Source of the DNA: Pseudomonas brassicacearum
Lineage (GTDB): Bacteria > Pseudomonadota > Gammaproteobacteria > Pseudomonadales > Pseudomonadaceae
Length of the DNA stretch: 64,000 nucleotides
Assembly (NCBI RefSeq): GCF_009601685.2
Contig: NZ_CP045701.2
Coordinates: forward strand, 4,898,001 to 4,962,000
Direction: 5' to 3'
A program made the position numbers and the translations under genes. Below, in pieces: positions 51,623 to 59,795 of this stretch (position 1 is its first letter; each line of letters opens with the position of its first letter). Under the pieces are notes generated by a model. That model did not search any database and was not told where the DNA came from. It saw only the letters and a list, made by a program, of their open reading frames with translations.

Positions 51623-53031
51623 GGCCTCTTCGCGAGCAAGCCCGCTCCCACATTGGCTAGCGTTGCACTTGAGATCACTGGGTCCCCTGTGGGACCGAGC
51701 TTGCTCGCGATAGCGGTCTCAGGATCAGGCGCAAACAACGCAGCAATCGCCTTGGGATTGGACGGAAAATAAAAATGCACATAGGAAGCCGTCATCCGCC
51801 CCTGCCGGAACACCGCTTCCGCCCCACGCCCGCCGTTGGGGCTATGGCCACGGGCAATCGGTTCGAGTTCGGTACTGGTCAGCGAATGATGATAGGTATG
51901 CCCACGCAAGGTGCCTTCCGGCAAGTCCACCGATTGCAGCGCCAGGGCCGCCAAGCGCTTTTGCATCTGCGCATCGCCAGCCAGCAAACCCAGCAGTTCG
52001 GCGCGCACGCCTTCGACATCGGTCAATGAATCCAGCAGATACAACATGCCGCCGCATTCGGCGAGCAACGGTTTATCGGCTGCGTGATGGGCACGGATCG
52101 CCGCGAGCATCGGCGCGTTCCCCGCCAACGCAACGTGGTGCAGCTCTGGATAACCGCCAGGCAGATAAAGGCTGTCCGCCTCGGGCAGTTCGCTGTCATG
52201 CATCGGCGAAAAGAAGCTCAACTGCGCGCCCACGGCTCGAAGCAGATCAAGGCTCGCGCCATAAGTGAAGGCAAACGCTTCGTCACGGGCCACGGCGATG
52301 CGCACACCGGCGAGCCACGGCTCAACGGCGATCACCTCGGGCGCGGCGAACTCCACCGCTGGCGGCAGCGCCACTTCGCAACTGCCGGCCAGGGCCTCGG
52401 CGGCCGCGTCGAGGCGCACGTCCAAGTCGTTCAACTCGCTGGCCTGGACCAACCCCAGATGACGGCTGGGCAATTCGATGCCGGTTTCCCGGGACAGCGC
52501 GCCGTACCAGCGCAGGCCTTCGGTCAGGCTGCCTTCGAGCAATTGCGCGTGGCGCAAGGTGCCGACCCGGTTGGCCAGAACCCCGGCGAACGGCAGGTCG
52601 GGTTGATAACGGGCCAGGCCCAGGGCCAGCGCGCCGAAGGTCTGGGCCATGGCCGTGCCATCGATCACCGCCAGCACCGGCACGCCGAAATGTCGCGCCA
52701 GGTCGGCGCTTGACGGGGTGCCGTCGAACAGCCCCATCACCCCTTCGATCAGGATCAGGTCCGCTTCGGCAGCGGCTTCCCACAATAGTCGGCGACTTTC
52801 CTGCTCGCCAACCATCCACATGTCCAACTGATAGACCGGCGCGCCGCTGGCCCGCTCCAGGATCATCGGGTCGAGGAAGTCCGGGCCGCATTTGAATACG
52901 CGCACCTTGCGCCCCTGGTTACGATGCAAGCGGGCCAGCGCAGCAGTCACGGTGGTCTTGCCTTGGCCCGAGGCTGGCGCTGCGATCAGCACCGCCGGAC
53001 AGTGGCGGCGGGTCATGGCGGGATCGCTCAC
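51619..53031 (-). CDS. cobB: Cobyrinic acid a,c-diamide synthase, with repeat-derived C-terminal extension
   Basis: A 470-residue ATP- and glutamine-dependent amidase (hydrogenobyrinic acid a,c-diamide synthase type). The P-loop is APASGQGKTT near residues 18-27. The glutaminase nucleophile Cys lies in AECGGMLYLL near 325-334, and YHHSLTSTE and SYVHFYFPSNP lie near the C-terminus. The usual protein ends just after FYFPSNP plus a short AALFAP. Here about 35 further residues (from DPETAIASK to the end) come from reading through a REPIN at 51630-51712. The GTG at 53031 overlaps the cobO stop; ATG 53016 is the alternative. Confidence 0.93.
   Translation of the reverse strand: MSDPAMTRRHCPAVLIAAPASGQGKTTVTAALARLHRNQGRKVRVFKCGPDFLDPMILERASGAPVYQLDMWMVGEQESRRLLWEAAAEADLILIEGVMGLFDGTPSSADLARHFGVPVLAVIDGTAMAQTFGALALGLARYQPDLPFAGVLANRVGTLRHAQLLEGSLTEGLRWYGALSRETGIELPSRHLGLVQASELNDLDVRLDAAAEALAGSCEVALPPAVEFAAPEVIAVEPWLAGVRIAVARDEAFAFTYGASLDLLRAVGAQLSFFSPMHDSELPEADSLYLPGGYPELHHVALAGNAPMLAAIRAHHAADKPLLAECGGMLYLLDSLTDVEGVRAELLGLLAGDAQMQKRLAALALQSVDLPEGTLRGHTYHHSLTSTELEPIARGHSPNGGRGAEAVFRQGRMTASYVHFYFPSNPKAIAALFAPDPETAIASKLGPTGDPVISSATLANVGAGLLAKRP
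51630..51712. repeat. REPIN inside the cobB 3' end
   Basis: TCGCGAGCAAGCCCGCTCCCACA and TGTGGGACCGAGCTTGCTCGCGATA form the two arms. The whole element lies in frame within the last codons of cobB, and its left arm supplies the sequence directly before the bluB ATG. Confidence 0.88.
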
Positions 53032-53639
53032 AGTTCGACGCCTTTCTGCGCCTTGATACCCGCCTGGAACGCATGCTTGATCATGCCCATTTCAGTCACG
53101 GTGTCGGCCAGCTCGATCATCTCGGGCTTGGCGCCGCGACCGGTCACCACCACGTGCTGCATCGGTGGGCGAGCCTGCAGATCGCTCAGCACTTGATCGA
53201 GGTCGAGGTAACCGTGCTTGAGGGCAATGTTCAACTCGTCGAGCACCACCAGGCCGATGGACGGATCACTGAGCAACTGGCGCGATACTGCCCAGGCGGC
53301 TTCGGCGGCAGCGATGTCGCGCTGACGGTCCTGGGTTTCCCAGGTGAAGCCTTCACCCATGACGTGAAAGCGCACCTGCTCCGGGAAACGACGGAAGAAC
53401 AGTTCTTCACCGGTGCTGTTGCGCCCCTTGATGAACTGCACCACGCCGCATTGCATGCCGTGGCCCATGGACCGCGCAAGCATGCCGAACGCCGAACTGC
53501 TCTTGCCCTTGCCGTTGCCCGTCAGCACCAGCAACAAGCCGCATTCATTTGGCGAGTTGGCGATGCGCTCGTCGATCACGGCTTTCTTGCGCAGCATGCG
53601 CGCCAGGTGGCGTTCGTCGCGATCAGGGGTGTCGGTCAT
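53028..53639 (-). CDS. cobO: Corrinoid adenosyltransferase
   Basis: A 203-residue ATP:corrinoid adenosyltransferase of the CobO/BtuR type, which adds the 5'-deoxyadenosyl group to reduced corrinoids. The P-loop is LTGNGKGKSSSAFG near residues 38-51. VVQFIKG near 65, VVLDELNIALKHGYL near 124-138, and VVTGRGAKPEMIELADTVTEM near 160-180 are classic. ATG 53639 is preceded by GGAGAGC. It is the first gene of the cob operon, directly behind the cobalamin riboswitch and its terminator. Confidence 0.95.
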   Translation of the reverse strand: MTDTPDRDERHLARMLRKKAVIDERIANSPNECGLLLVLTGNGKGKSSSAFGMLARSMGHGMQCGVVQFIKGRNSTGEELFFRRFPEQVRFHVMGEGFTWETQDRQRDIAAAEAAWAVSRQLLSDPSIGLVVLDELNIALKHGYLDLDQVLSDLQARPPMQHVVVTGRGAKPEMIELADTVTEMGMIKHAFQAGIKAQKGVEL

Positions 53640-53679
53640 GGGAGCTCTCCGTTGGGATTGGATAACGGCGGGCGGGCAC

Positions 53680-53726
53680 AAAAAAAGACGGCAACAAGCC
53701 TGGCATCGCCCACCGTGATGCCGTTG
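53680..53726 (-). terminator. Expression-platform terminator of the cobalamin riboswitch
   Basis: On the minus strand ACGGCA...TGCCGT encloses an inner GGCATC...GATGCC hairpin and is followed by seven T residues, about 40 bases before the cobO start. This suits B12-dependent premature termination. Confidence 0.65.
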
Positions 53727-53730
53727 GATG

Positions 53731-53945
53731 AATCAGGCCGGTCTCCGGGCTCATGAGCGGCGTGGTGCCTGGCTGCGCGCCTTCCCATGTCTGCGACACA
53801 GTGGTTTGTGGCCTGCGTGGCCACAAAGCGCAGCGTTGACTCATTTACCGTTGCGGGGGCAGCGCCGGGTTCGTGTGCACTCACCGGCTTCCCTGTTTCA
53901 CTCTGTCGACCGCAGCCACAGAGCACCTGAAACAAGCCGCGAAGG
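53731..53945 (-). promoter_or_regulatory. Cobalamin riboswitch
   Basis: Read on the minus strand: GGTGCTC, then GAAACAGGGAAGCCGGTGAG, then GCTGCCCCCGCAACGGTAA (the diagnostic core), a variable arm with TTTGTGGCC...GGCCACAAA, then CCACTGTG and CATGGGAAGGCG, closing with GAGCCCGGAGACCGGCC. These are the conserved cobalamin-aptamer blocks in order. It lies ahead of cobO, so adenosylcobalamin would repress the whole cob operon. Confidence 0.95.
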
Positions 53946-54098
53946 TTAGAGGGTTGGGGGTGGAGCGTCAATTAAAGCCGCCTGTCGGGGCAATCATTGG
54001 CGCCGATCAATAAAATGACGCCAATCTTGTGTGATTCTGCAGCAAGTGATATCAAAGCGACATTACGACCCGATATCACAACAACAAGAGGGCAAAAC

Positions 54099-54683
54099 AT
54101 GCAAGGCATGCTCATCAGCAATCCGAAATTGGAATTCCTGCGCCCGATGCTGGAACGCTGGTTTGACTGTATCGACCGCTACAACGCCGTGCGTGGCGAT
54201 AACGACACGCCTTACTGGTTCGATGAAAAAGCCAACCTCGGATTGCTGTCGGCCGCCGCCTGGATGGCTGAGATGGTCACGCTGCAGAACGCGCCGACCC
54301 GCAAGCAGAATGAAGAAGGCGAACGCAACGTCAGCGCCGATCTGTTCATCGCCAACACCGAGGAGCGCGCCTTCATCCAGGCCACTCAGCGCTGGCCCAA
54401 GGTCAATAACCTGAACCTGACGCAGCCGCTGCTGGAAGCCACCAGCGATGCCAAGCGCATCAGTTATGCCAGCGACCTGAAGCTAGGCTGCCTGTTCGTC
54501 TCGCCGCAAAAAGCCCAGCAAAGCGCCACGCCCGAAGAATTGCAGGACATGATTGACGACCTGCAAAAGGAAAACACCTGTGCCGTGGCCTGGTATTTCC
54601 CTTACGCCTATCGCAAGTTGCGCAACGAAGCCGGCCATTACCATCCAGGCATTGCAGTGCTGTTCAAGCAAGCCCACGGCTGA
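54099..54683 (+). CDS. Hypothetical protein of unknown family
   Basis: A 194-residue soluble, mildly acidic protein. I do not recognise a domain. It is aromatic-rich (LERWFDCIDRYNAV, DTPYWFDEKANLG) and has a helical mid-part (LLSAAAWMAEMV), a NVSADLFIANTEERAFIQ stretch and a C-terminal VAWYFPYAYRKLRNE. AGAGGG lies eight bases before the ATG at 54099; the open frame extends 34 codons further without a ribosome site. It is divergent from the cob operon and 138 bases before a PQQ-type lipoprotein gene. No function can be proposed. Confidence 0.7.
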   Translation: MQGMLISNPKLEFLRPMLERWFDCIDRYNAVRGDNDTPYWFDEKANLGLLSAAAWMAEMVTLQNAPTRKQNEEGERNVSADLFIANTEERAFIQATQRWPKVNNLNLTQPLLEATSDAKRISYASDLKLGCLFVSPQKAQQSATPEELQDMIDDLQKENTCAVAWYFPYAYRKLRNEAGHYHPGIAVLFKQAHG

Positions 54684-54706
54684 TTCATTCAACAAGCAAC
54701 TGGGTA

Positions 54707-54734
54707 AACAAGCCCCCCACAAGGAGCTTGTTTG
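54707..54734 (+). terminator. Possible terminator hairpin
   Basis: AAACAAGC...GCTTGTTT stem after the hypothetical gene. The T run is short, so this is tentative. Confidence 0.4.
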
Positions 54735-54821
54735 CCTGGTTGACGAGGCCTACACGCGGTTGAACCATCACGCGTCTACGCTCCTCTATGAATAACTACA
54801 TGCATTCATAGGGAAGCCAGC

Positions 54822-56132
54822 ATGCTCAAGCCACCCCATCTTTTGATCGTCGCCCTTGCCGCCGGGCTTGTCGCTTGTGGCGAGTCTTCCACCTTGCAAG
54901 TGTCCGACGGCACCGGCCCAGCGCCGAAACTGCCCGAACCGAACAAGACCCTCATCCCCACCGTCAACATCGCCGAAGCCATCGGCTGGCCGCAAGTCGC
55001 CAAGCCGACCCCGGCCCAGGGCCTGCAGGTGGGCGCGTTCGCTGAAGGGCTTGATCATCCACGCTGGCTCTATGTGTTGCCCAATGGCGATGTGCTGGTG
55101 GCCGAAACCAACGCCCCGCCCAAGCCGGACGATGCCAAGGGCATCCGGGGCTGGGTGATGAAAAAAGTCATGGGCCGAGCCGGCGCCGGCGTGCCCAGCC
55201 CCAATCGCATCACACTGCTGCGCGATGCCAATCACGACGGCATCGCCGAAACCCGCACAGTGTTCCTGGAAAACCTCAACTCACCGTTCGGCATGGCCCT
55301 GGTCGGCAATGACCTGTACGTGGCCGACACCGACCGGCTGATCCGCTTCCCTTATCGGGACGGTGACACGCAGATCAAGGCACAGCCGACCAAGGTCGTC
55401 GACTTGCCGGGGGGCTCCATCAACCATCACTGGACCAAGAATGTGATTGCCAGCCGCGACGGCAGCAAGCTGTACGTCACCACTGGCTCGAACAGCAACG
55501 TCGCGGAAAACGGCATGGAGGCCGAAGAAGGTCGCGCCGCCATCTGGGAAGTGGATCGTGCCAGCGGCAATCACCGCATCTTCGCCTCGGGCTTGCGCAA
55601 CCCCAACGGCCTGGCTTGGGAGCCCCGCAGCGGCGCGCTCTGGACAGCGGTGAACGAGCGCGATGAGATCGGCAGCGACCTGGTGCCGGACTACATCACA
55701 TCGGTCAAGGAAGGTGCCTTTTATGGCTGGCCTTACAGTTATTACGGGCAGAACGTCGATGTCCGGGTCGAACCACAGAACCCGGCCCTGGTGGCCAAGG
55801 CCATCGCCCCGGACTACGCCGTCGGCCCTCACACCGCCTCGTTGGGCCTGACCTTTGCCGAGGGCAGCACCTTACCTGCACCGTTTACCGAAGGGGCCTT
55901 CGTCGGCCAGCACGGTTCCTGGAACCGTAAGCCCCACAGTGGTTATAAAGTGATTTTCGTACCATTCAACGGCGGCAAGCCGGTGGGGCAACCCGTGGAT
56001 GTGCTGACCGGCTTCCTGAACGCCGACGAAAAAGCCCAGGGCCGGCCAGTGGGCGTGGTGATCGACAAGCAAGGCGCGTTGCTGGTGGCCGATGATGTGG
56101 GGAACAAGATCTGGCGGGTGTCAGGTAAATAA
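54822..56132 (+). CDS. PQQ-dependent sugar (sorbosone) dehydrogenase-like lipoprotein
   Basis: A 436-residue six-bladed beta-propeller of the soluble glucose / L-sorbosone dehydrogenase family. The signal peptide ends in LVACG (lipid-anchored Cys19), so it sits in the cell envelope. Conserved blocks are [22 protein letters not shown] near residues 74-95, [14 protein letters not shown] near 199-212, [10 protein letters not shown] near 262-271 and [12 protein letters not shown] near 362-373. It probably oxidises aldoses or related sugars using PQQ. Substrate and electron acceptor are unknown. Confidence 0.85.
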   Translation: MLKPPHLLIVALAAGLVACGESSTLQVSDGTGPAPKLPEPNKTLIPTVNIAEAIGWPQVAKPTPAQGLQVGAFAEGLDHPRWLYVLPNGDVLVAETNAPPKPDDAKGIRGWVMKKVMGRAGAGVPSPNRITLLRDANHDGIAETRTVFLENLNSPFGMALVGNDLYVADTDRLIRFPYRDGDTQIKAQPTKVVDLPGGSINHHWTKNVIASRDGSKLYVTTGSNSNVAENGMEAEEGRAAIWEVDRASGNHRIFASGLRNPNGLAWEPRSGALWTAVNERDEIGSDLVPDYITSVKEGAFYGWPYSYYGQNVDVRVEPQNPALVAKAIAPDYAVGPHTASLGLTFAEGSTLPAPFTEGAFVGQHGSWNRKPHSGYKVIFVPFNGGKPVGQPVDVLTGFLNADEKAQGRPVGVVIDKQGALLVADDVGNKIWRVSGK

Positions 56133-56173
56133 AGCGACACCCCCCTTGTGGCGAGGGGATTTACTCCTGACCT

Positions 56174-56258
56174 GTGGGAGCAAGGCTTGCCCGCGATGAA
56201 GGCGATGCGGTCTCTCAGAGATCGAGCCGCCTGTTTCGCGAGCAAGCTTTGCTCCCAC
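56174..56258. repeat. REPIN between convergent genes
   Basis: GTGGGAGCAAGGCTTGCCCGCGAT is mirrored by TCGCGAGCAAGCTTTGCTCCCAC. Directly to its left, TTGTGGCGAGGGGATTTACTCC (about 56148) is a half-unit of the other REP family, so two families abut here. Confidence 0.85.
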
Positions 56259-56277
56259 AGATCAGGGCAACAACAAC

Positions 56278-56811
56278 TCAGGGATTACGCGCCAGATGCT
56301 CCGGCTGCAACACACGCTTGGCGCCCAGATAGGCCTTCTGCCAATAGGCCTTGGACAGGCTATCGAGCTTGACCGTGCCGCCTGTGGCCGGCGCATGGAC
56401 AAAACGGCCCTCACCGACATAGATCCCGGCATGGCTGACCTGGGAGCCGCCGCTGGTGGCGAAGAAAATCAAATCGCCAGTCTGCAAGGCTTCCTTGCCG
56501 ACATCCGGGGCACGCATGCCGATCATCTCGCGGGTGGAACGCGGCAGGGAAATGCCGGCAACGTCGCGGTACACATAGCCAATCAGACCACTGCAATCGA
56601 AACCCGAATCCGGCGTGTTGCCGCCCCAGCGATAAGGCGTACCCACCAAACCCAGCGCCCGGAAGAGCACGTCTTCGGCGACCGGGGAAAAGGATTGCGA
56701 GGGTGCAAAGACCACCGGGGCCCGCACTGGAGCAGGCGGCGGAGTGCGGCTGGCGCATGCGCTGAGCAGCGCGGCAAGAAACATTAGAGCGAGGCGGGCC
56801 GACGTCGACAT
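56278..56811 (-). CDS. NlpC/P60 lipoprotein endopeptidase (first of two)
   Basis: A 177-residue cell-wall peptidase of the NlpC/P60 family (gamma-D-Glu-diaminopimelate endopeptidase type). Lipobox LLSAC gives Cys19. The catalytic residues are Cys73 in GFDCSGLIGY, His127 in VSHAGIYVG and His139 in RFVHAP. The ATG at 56811 starts the signal peptide; AGGA lies about twelve bases upstream. A second, related lipoprotein gene lies just upstream on the same strand, 165 bases away, suggesting duplication. Both are likely outer-membrane lipoproteins acting on peptidoglycan. Confidence 0.9.
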   Translation of the reverse strand: MSTSARLALMFLAALLSACASRTPPPAPVRAPVVFAPSQSFSPVAEDVLFRALGLVGTPYRWGGNTPDSGFDCSGLIGYVYRDVAGISLPRSTREMIGMRAPDVGKEALQTGDLIFFATSGGSQVSHAGIYVGEGRFVHAPATGGTVKLDSLSKAYWQKAYLGAKRVLQPEHLARNP

Positions 56812-56930
56812 ATGCAGAACAATCCTGATCTGGATGCGGCTTTTCTGCCGTGGACATGAAAACAAATCCGCCCGCGGAGTACGCAGGCGGATTGCCATCA
56901 ATCAATGATCATGGATTCTAGCGGCTATGA

Positions 56931-56961
56931 GGCAAACTTCAAGTAAGACTTTAAGTTTGCC
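56931..56961. terminator. Hairpin between the two NlpC/P60 genes
   Basis: GGCAAACTT...AAGTTTGCC forms a nine-base-pair stem, 16 bases after the stop of the second NlpC/P60 gene. Without a clear T tract it may be an attenuator or an RNA-processing site. Confidence 0.45.
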
Positions 56962-56976
56962 TTACAAACTGTGCGC

Positions 56977-57603
56977 TTACTTGCGAGCAGTGACCACAGT
57001 CGGTGCCATGGCGAGGGCGCGCTTGGCTTCGATGAAGGTCTTGCTCCAGTAGCTGTCGCCCAGGTTGTCGATCCGCACGCCACCGCTGCGGCGGCTGCTG
57101 GAATGGATGAACTGGTTGTCGCCCAGGTAGATACCGGCGTGGCTGACGCGACCGCGACGACCGTTGGTGCTGAAGAACAGCAGGTCACCGGGTTCAAGTT
57201 GGTTGCGAGCCACCAGTGGGGCGTTCACGTTGATCATTTCGCGAGTGGAACGCGGCAGGTTCATACCGGCCTCTTCGCGGAACAGATAACCGATGAAACC
57301 GCTGCAATCGAAGCCGGCTTCAGAGGTACCGCCGAAACGGTAGCGGGTACCGATCAACGACATGCCGCGCTCCAGGATGCTGTCGGCCAGTACTGGAAGC
57401 TGGTAAGGCTTGCTGTCGGTGAAGGCTTCGAGCTCTTTGTCGGAGGCCATTTCTTCCTGGAGCGCAACGGAGGAAGACTGGGCGGTAACGGAGTTCTTGA
57501 CCTGTGGTTGTTGCTCTTGCTGGGACACTGGGGAGTGGACAGCGCAACCAAACAACAGGGTAACGAGTGCGAGAGGCACGAGGGGTGCGAAGCGACTTAG
57601 CAT
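56977..57603 (-). CDS. NlpC/P60 lipoprotein endopeptidase (second of two)
   Basis: A 208-residue NlpC/P60 family lipoprotein. Lipobox LLFGC gives Cys20. A Gln/Ser-rich linker (about 25-60) is followed by the peptidase domain with Cys100 in GFDCSGFIGY, His155 in VSHAGIYLG and His167 in QFIHSSS. It shares the RSTREMI and DSLSKAYW/DNLGDSYW pattern with its neighbour, consistent with a tandem duplication. It is close in layout to E. coli MepS (Spr). An inverted repeat CATTTGCA(N11)TGCAAATG lies about 60 bases upstream and could be an operator. Confidence 0.9.
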   Translation of the reverse strand: MLSRFAPLVPLALVTLLFGCAVHSPVSQQEQQPQVKNSVTAQSSSVALQEEMASDKELEAFTDSKPYQLPVLADSILERGMSLIGTRYRFGGTSEAGFDCSGFIGYLFREEAGMNLPRSTREMINVNAPLVARNQLEPGDLLFFSTNGRRGRVSHAGIYLGDNQFIHSSSRRSGGVRIDNLGDSYWSKTFIEAKRALAMAPTVVTARK

Positions 57604-57659
57604 GGGCACGACCGTGGCTGAAGTAGTAAAGATGGCGAGACTATGCCTTCTATCAACCT

Positions 57660-57686
57660 CATTTGCAAATTCAATCGATGCAAATG
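57660..57686. promoter_or_regulatory. Inverted repeat upstream of the NlpC/P60 gene
   Basis: CATTTGCA and TGCAAATG are perfect inverted eight-mers, 11 bases apart; ATTTGCAAAT inside is itself palindromic. Located 57-83 bases upstream of the ATG, in an AT-rich, promoter-like stretch. Confidence 0.45.
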
Positions 57687-57815
57687 TGACTTCTCGGTTT
57701 TACGTTTACATCTAAGCGCTTAAGCCCATTTTGAACGTCACATGGCCTGCAGCCCGGCAGGACCGTGGGTTCCGTCGCGCCCAAAGAAGGCCATGAGCCA
57801 CTACCTGCAACGGTT

Positions 57816-58520
57816 CTACCAGCCCAGGGTTTCTTTCAAAAAAGGAATAGTCAACTTGCGCTGGGCCTGGAGTGAGGCCTGGTCGAGGCGTTCAAGCAGC
57901 TCGAACAATGCGCTCATGCTGCGGGTACCCCGGGTTAGGATGAAATGCCCGACTTCGTCGGTCAGGTGCAGGCCACGCCGGGACGCGCGCAACTGCAAGG
58001 CGCGGAGTTTGTCTTCATCGGACAGCGGGCGCATCTGGAAAATCAGCGCCAGGGTGAGACGGGACTTGAGGTCCGCCAGCTTCACCGGCAGCTCCCGCGG
58101 CGACGTCGACGCGGCGATCAGCAGGCGCCGACCGCTGTCGCGCAACCGATTGAACAGATGGAACAGCGCTTCTTCCCAGTCAGCCTTGCCGGCCACGGCC
58201 TGGAGATCGTCCAGGCAGACCAGTTCGTACTGTTCGAGGTTGTCGAGGATCTCGACGCCGCGGTCGAGCAACTCGGCCAACGGCAGGTACACCGCCGGTT
58301 CGCCCAATTGCTCGAACCGCAGGCACGCGGCCTGCAATAGATGCGTGCGCCCTACCCCGTCCTTGCCCCACAGATAGATCAGGCTTTCGGTCCAGCCGGC
58401 GTCGGCTTCGCAAAGCCGCTCGACATAGCCGAGTGCTGCGGCATTGGCGCCTGGGTAGTAGTTGATAAAGGTGGCGTCATCACGCAGACGCACACCTAGG
58501 GGCAGCTGAATCGGTTTCAT
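57816..58520 (-). CDS. hda: DnaA regulatory inactivator Hda
   Basis: A 234-residue AAA+ protein related to the DnaA ATPase domain that promotes ATP hydrolysis by DnaA at the sliding clamp after initiation. The N-terminal QLPLGV (residues 5-10) is the clamp-binding motif. Walker A is GKDGVGRTHLL, near residues 52-62, with Arg where Lys is usual. Walker B is LVCLDDLQAVAG, near 105-116. The sensor 2/arginine-finger region follows with MRPLSDEDKLRAL. The gene order hda, AI-2E, DUF2066, purM is the usual Pseudomonas one. Confidence 0.94.
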   Translation of the reverse strand: MKPIQLPLGVRLRDDATFINYYPGANAAALGYVERLCEADAGWTESLIYLWGKDGVGRTHLLQAACLRFEQLGEPAVYLPLAELLDRGVEILDNLEQYELVCLDDLQAVAGKADWEEALFHLFNRLRDSGRRLLIAASTSPRELPVKLADLKSRLTLALIFQMRPLSDEDKLRALQLRASRRGLHLTDEVGHFILTRGTRSMSALFELLERLDQASLQAQRKLTIPFLKETLGW

Positions 58521-58689
58521 GCTGACTGAACAGTTCCTCGGGAACCGTTAGTGGCCTCTGTGTAAAGTGAGCAAAGTTTATACCCGTGGCGCGGACCGCA
58601 CAATGCGCCGGACCACGAGCAAAATCAAAGGTTTGCAGCGGCAAGGGCACGCAGCGTCAGTTTCCCTGACACTCCGCCCGCCATTCGCT

Positions 58690-59763
58690 CTAAAGATCAG
58701 GGTCTTCAACGCTGCTATAGATATCTGAATCCTTGTACAAATCGTGCATATGGCGCACCAGCACCATGATCACCGCCGCCACCGGTAGCGCCAGCAGGAT
58801 CCCGGTGAAGCCGAACAACTCGCCCCCCGCCAGGATCGCGAAGATCACCGCCACCGGATGCAGGCCAATGCGATCGCCCACCAGCAGCGGCGTCAGCACC
58901 ATGCCTTCCAGGGCCTGCCCGATCATGAACACCGCGACGATGCCCACCATCGGGTACAGGTCGCCACCGAACTGGAACAACCCGGCGATCAACGCCGCGC
59001 CAATCCCAATCACAAAGCCCATGTACGGCACGATGGCGGCCAGGCCGGCGATCAAGCCGATCAACAGCCCCAACTCCAGCCCCACCAGCATCAGCCCTGC
59101 CGCATAGATGAAGCCCAGGGCCACCATCACCAGCAGTTGCCCGCGCACGAATGCACCCAGCACTTCGTGGCATTCGCCGGTCAGGGTCATAATGCGTTCT
59201 TCGCGATGACGCGGCAGCAGGCTGCGAATCTTCGCCATCATCAGGTCCCAATCCCGCAGCAGATAGAAGGCCACCACGGGAATCAGCACCAGGTTCGCCA
59301 ACCAACCGATCAACGCCAGGCCCGAGGCCGTGGCCTGGCTCAGGACCACGCCAACGATGTCAGAAGTCTGGCCCATGTGCTCGCTGATGGCCGCCTTGAC
59401 CTTGTCGAACCTCCAGAAACCGTCCGCCAACCCCAGCTTCGACTGCACCCACGGCACCGCGCTGTGCTGCAACCAATCGAGCATCTGCGGCGCCAATTCG
59501 TACAGGCGCACCAGTTGCTTGGCGAGCATCGGTATCAGCACCAGCAGCAGCGCGCTTACGATCAGCGTGGCCAGCGCGAACACTGCCACCACGCCCCAGG
59601 TCCGCGACAGACCGAGTTTTTCCAGGCGATCCACCACCGGGTCGAACAGATAGGCCAACAACAGCGCAACCAGGAACGGCGTCAGGATCGGATGCAGCAA
59701 ATAGATAAGCGCAATCAGCAGGGCCACCCCGCCCAACCAGAACCAACGCCGCGTATCGCCCAT
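58690..59763 (-). CDS. AI-2E family transporter
   Basis: A 357-residue inner-membrane protein of the AI-2E (UPF0118/PerM) family with eight hydrophobic segments. LTPFLVALLLAYLFDPVVDRLEK (residues about 27-49) opens it, and GECHEVLGAFVRGQLLVM near 195 and PYMGFVIGIGAALIAGL near 245-262 are family-typical. Members export autoinducer-2 or act as sodium/proton antiporters; neither is shown here. AGGAG lies before the ATG. It lies 32 bases after the DUF2066 gene on the same strand and is probably co-transcribed. Confidence 0.9.
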   Translation of the reverse strand: MGDTRRWFWLGGVALLIALIYLLHPILTPFLVALLLAYLFDPVVDRLEKLGLSRTWGVVAVFALATLIVSALLLVLIPMLAKQLVRLYELAPQMLDWLQHSAVPWVQSKLGLADGFWRFDKVKAAISEHMGQTSDIVGVVLSQATASGLALIGWLANLVLIPVVAFYLLRDWDLMMAKIRSLLPRHREERIMTLTGECHEVLGAFVRGQLLVMVALGFIYAAGLMLVGLELGLLIGLIAGLAAIVPYMGFVIGIGAALIAGLFQFGGDLYPMVGIVAVFMIGQALEGMVLTPLLVGDRIGLHPVAVIFAILAGGELFGFTGILLALPVAAVIMVLVRHMHDLYKDSDIYSSVEDPDL

Positions 59764-59795
59764 GAACCACTCCTAGCTATATAAAGAAAGAAAAC

